This document shows positions 61,423 through 64,000 of a stretch of 64,000 nt of DNA, one piece after another. The stretch's first letter is position 1. The number at the start of each line of letters is the position of its first letter. The position numbers and the translations under genes are program-made. Source of the DNA: Caenorhabditis remanei (taxonomy: Eukaryota; Nematoda; Chromadorea; Rhabditida; Rhabditidae); the NCBI RefSeq assembly GCF_010183535.1, contig NC_071333.1:434001-498000 (forward strand). Reading direction: 5' to 3'. The notes beneath the pieces were generated by a model, which was given only the letters and a program-made list of their open reading frames with translations, was not told the DNA's origin and ran no database searches.

Positions 61423-64000
61423 ATGTGGCGACTTATAGTCGCATGCCTCTTATTTGGAACGCTGGGTGCTGTTGACCGGCAGAACTTTAAAACTTGCGAT
61501 CAATCCGGTTTCTGCAAGTAAGTACTTGTATAAGAAACATGAAGCAGATTACGGCTCCGCAATATAACTTTCAAAATCTATAATATTCACTTCCAATGTC
61601 TTTTATCACTCAAATAACACCAAATAATATGTTTCATGAAAATTTTATCTTTTAAATTTCCAAACATTTGTTATATCTTCTTTCCAATCAAAGATTAGTA
61701 CACGTGTACATAGATTGCTTTTACAAAAGTTAGCGTGCATAAACCGGTTTCCCCTCTTTTTTCTTCTTCCTTTAGAAGGAAGTCTTTTTTCCAACACCAA
61801 TTTTCTAGGCGTCATCGTGCGGTCACGTCGCCAACTGGATATGAAGTGGTTAGTGATTCGATCAAAATCAACGATACTGGACTTCATGCACTTATCAAAA
61901 ACAAAGATACCACTTTGAAAGTGACTATTGTGACACTCCACGATTCTACTGTCCGAGTTGTCATTGATGAGAATGAGGGAGCACTAAAGAACCGTTATCA
62001 GCCACTGGAGGCGTTGGTTAATAGAGAACCAAACAACAAAAGTAGGAAAACGGGAAACAGCGGGAGATAAATCAATTTAAAAAACTTTCAGGGTGAAAAA
62101 AACCAAGGAAGAAGCCACCACCACCAAGATTCTCACCACTGACGGAAACCGAGTAGTTCTTCAACACAAACCATTCCGTGTAGACTTCTACGTAAAGGAT
62201 AAGATTGTATCATCTATCAATGCTAAAGAAACTCTTCACTTTGAAGCTTTCAAGAAAAAGGTGTTGTTGACCGACAGAGAGAAGGGATTCTGGGAGGAAA
62301 CATGGAAGGACATTAAGGACACCAAACCACATGGATCTTCTTCTGTCGGAGTCGATATTGCATTTGTTGGAGCTAAGCATGTGTTTGGTATACCAGAACA
62401 TGCTGAAAGTTATTCATTGAGAGATACCAGGTAAGTGAACGTTTCAATAAAATGCACTGACAGACTTACAGTGGCAAAATGACACTGACAATTTTATTTT
62501 ACACTGACCAATTTTTATATAAAATGACAAAGTGATACTGACGATTCTATTGTACACTGACCAATTTTCGTATACAGTGACAAAATGGCACTGACAATTC
62601 TATTCTACACTGACAAATTTTCATATTCAATGACAACATGACACTGACAATTCTATTCTACACTGACAAATTTTTATATACAATGACAATATGACACTGA
62701 CAATTCTATTTTACACTGACAAATTTTCATATACAATGACAATATGTCACTGACAATTCTACTTTACACTGACCAATTTTGATATACAATGACAAAATGA
62801 CACTGATAATTTTATTCTACACTGACAAGTTTTCATATACAATGACAAAATGACACTGACAATTCTATTTTACACTGCCCAGTGACAAAAAAATTTTTGT
62901 ATTCAGAAACTATGAGCCTTACCGCCTCTACAACTTGGACGTCTTCGAGTATGAAACCAACTCGCCGATGGCTCTCTATGGTTCCATCCCATATTTGGTT
63001 GGAGTTCACCAAAAACGTTCAGTTGGTGCTCTCTGGCTTAACGCTGCAGAGACGTGGGTTGATATTGAGCCAACTACCGCTGACAAGGGAGGACTCACAA
63101 AAGAAGTTCTTGACGCTGACACCAAACCAAGACAAGTTCCACAACACAATGCTCGATTCTACTCTGAATCTGGACTCATTGACGTTTTCATTACTCTCGG
63201 GCCACAACCAAATGACATTTTCCGTCAGCTGGCCGCTCTCACCGGAGTGACCCCTCTCCCGCCAGCATTTGCTTTGGGATATCATCAATCTAGATGGAAT
63301 TACAAGGATCAAAAGGATGTAAAGGAGGTTCATGATGGATTCGTAAAGAATGATATTCCATTGGATGTTCTGTGGTTGGATATTGAACACACTGACAATA
63401 AGGCGTATTTCACTTTTGATAAAGATGCATTTGCCAAGCCAGAGGAGATGATCAAGGATCTCGCTGACCAGGTGAGTCAAATCAATTTCAAAAATAATCA
63501 AGATCTGAAAATATTTTCAGAATCGTAAACTTGTCACTATTGTTGACCCACATATCAAGAAAGATTCAAAGTACTACATCTACAAAGAAGCTAAGAAAAA
63601 TGTGAGAAAGAAATTGCTCAATTGTTAAAGTCGTCATATTTTTTATTTTCAGAAGTTTCTTGTAAAAGATGCCAAGGATGCCATCTACGAAGGAAATTGC
63701 TGGCCAGGAGACTCCACTTATATTGACTTCTTGAATCCAAAAGCTAGAAAATGGTGGTCCGAGCAATTCGCTTTTGATAAGTACAAGGGAACCAGCAAGG
63801 ATGTTCATATCTGGAACGATATGAATGAGCCATCAGTATTCAACGGACCAGAGATTACCATGCACAAAGACGCAAAGCATTATGACGGATTTGAGCACAG
63901 AGATGTACACAATGTTTACGGATTTCATCAACACTCCTCAACTTTCGATGGACTCAAGGCCAGAAGCAATAATGAAGTCAGACCATTTGTTCTATCTAGA
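61423..64000 (+). CDS. aagr-4: Neutral alpha-glucosidase AB / glucosidase II alpha subunit (GH31), 5' part, runs off the window
   Basis: Exons at 61423-61517, 61809-62041, 62092-62430, 62907-63471, 63521-63601 and 63653 to beyond the edge. A signal peptide (MWRLIVACLLFGTLGAV) is followed by the N-terminal region of glucosidase II alpha. Family landmarks include VFGIPEHAE, EPYRLYNLDVF, NPMALYGS-like NSPMALYGS, WLNAAETWVDI, LPPAFALGYHQSRWNY, LDVLWLDIEH and WNDMNEPSVFNGPE. The WNDMNEPS aspartate is the GH31 nucleophile, seen at about 63819. The enzyme trims the inner glucoses from N-glycans in the ER with a beta subunit. C. elegans has two such genes (aagr-3 and aagr-4); the symbol assumes this is the X-linked one, so treat it as likely rather than proven. 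Joining 62041 to 62092 by canonical splice sites leaves the frame one base out, which is flagged separately. The intron 62431-62906 is a minisatellite. Confidence 0.88.
62440..62885. repeat. Minisatellite of about 53-bp units in the GH31 gene intron
   Basis: About eight tandem copies of a unit containing ACACTGACAATTCTATTCTA, then CACTGACAAATTTTCATATA and CAATGACAAAATG. Copies differ by a few bases. It fills almost the whole intron. Its TACACTGACA and CAGTGACA cores are the same as in the palindromic blocks elsewhere in the window. Confidence 0.85.

Overview
The window is nuclear DNA from a nematode of the genus Caenorhabditis, most likely X-linked. The reasons are short introns (41-60 bp) with TTTCAG acceptors, trans-splice-type acceptors just before start codons, two eukaryotic tRNA genes, and two genes recognisable by sequence: the adult cuticle collagen col-19 and the SATB/Dve-type homeobox gene dve-1. 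Both lie on the X chromosome in C. elegans (recalled from knowledge, not tested here). Repeat content and intron sequences suggest a relative of C. elegans, but the species cannot be fixed from this window alone.

Layout. At 0.7-2 kb there is an unrecognised plus-strand gene with a basic, Lys/Glu-rich middle. At 3.7-9.0 kb two plus-strand paralogs (480 and 488 aa) share all five intron positions, and a decayed third copy follows at 9.5-9.85 kb. At 10.9-16.2 kb a second plus-strand pair encodes related small type I membrane proteins. At 16.5-34.6 kb (minus) a 33-exon gene encodes a secreted protein of about 2,140 aa with four VWA-like domains, several EGF modules and one C-type lectin domain. 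One of its introns holds a tRNA-Gln beside a CpG-rich block, and another holds col-19 on the opposite strand. At 36.5-41.85 kb (minus) lies dve-1, encoding a CMP domain, a CUT-like region and two divergent homeodomains. About 8 kb without a supportable gene follows. At 50.1-52.8 kb (minus) there is a small seven-exon gene whose exons are all symmetric phase 0. A tRNA-Val sits at 53.9 kb. At 54.2-59.2 kb (minus) a 13-exon gene encodes a secreted Gly/Ala-, Thr- and then Gln/Pro-rich protein of 849 aa. From 61.4 kb to the right edge runs the 5' part of a glucosidase II alpha (GH31) gene.

Apart from the duplicated families the genes have no common pathway: cuticle, extracellular recognition, a transcription factor and ER glycan trimming sit side by side. 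The more unusual material is in the non-coding DNA. It includes a dispersed repeat built on TGTCACTGTA / TACAGTGACA at five places, a roughly 0.9 kb palindrome of GACGTCCC units, a near-perfect hairpin with about 54-bp arms, several MITE-like elements sharing a TCAACTACAA core, and the CpG-rich block with three TCTGCGTCTC decamers beside the tRNA-Gln. Exon coordinates were read by hand from splice signals and reading-frame continuity, so single-base errors are possible.
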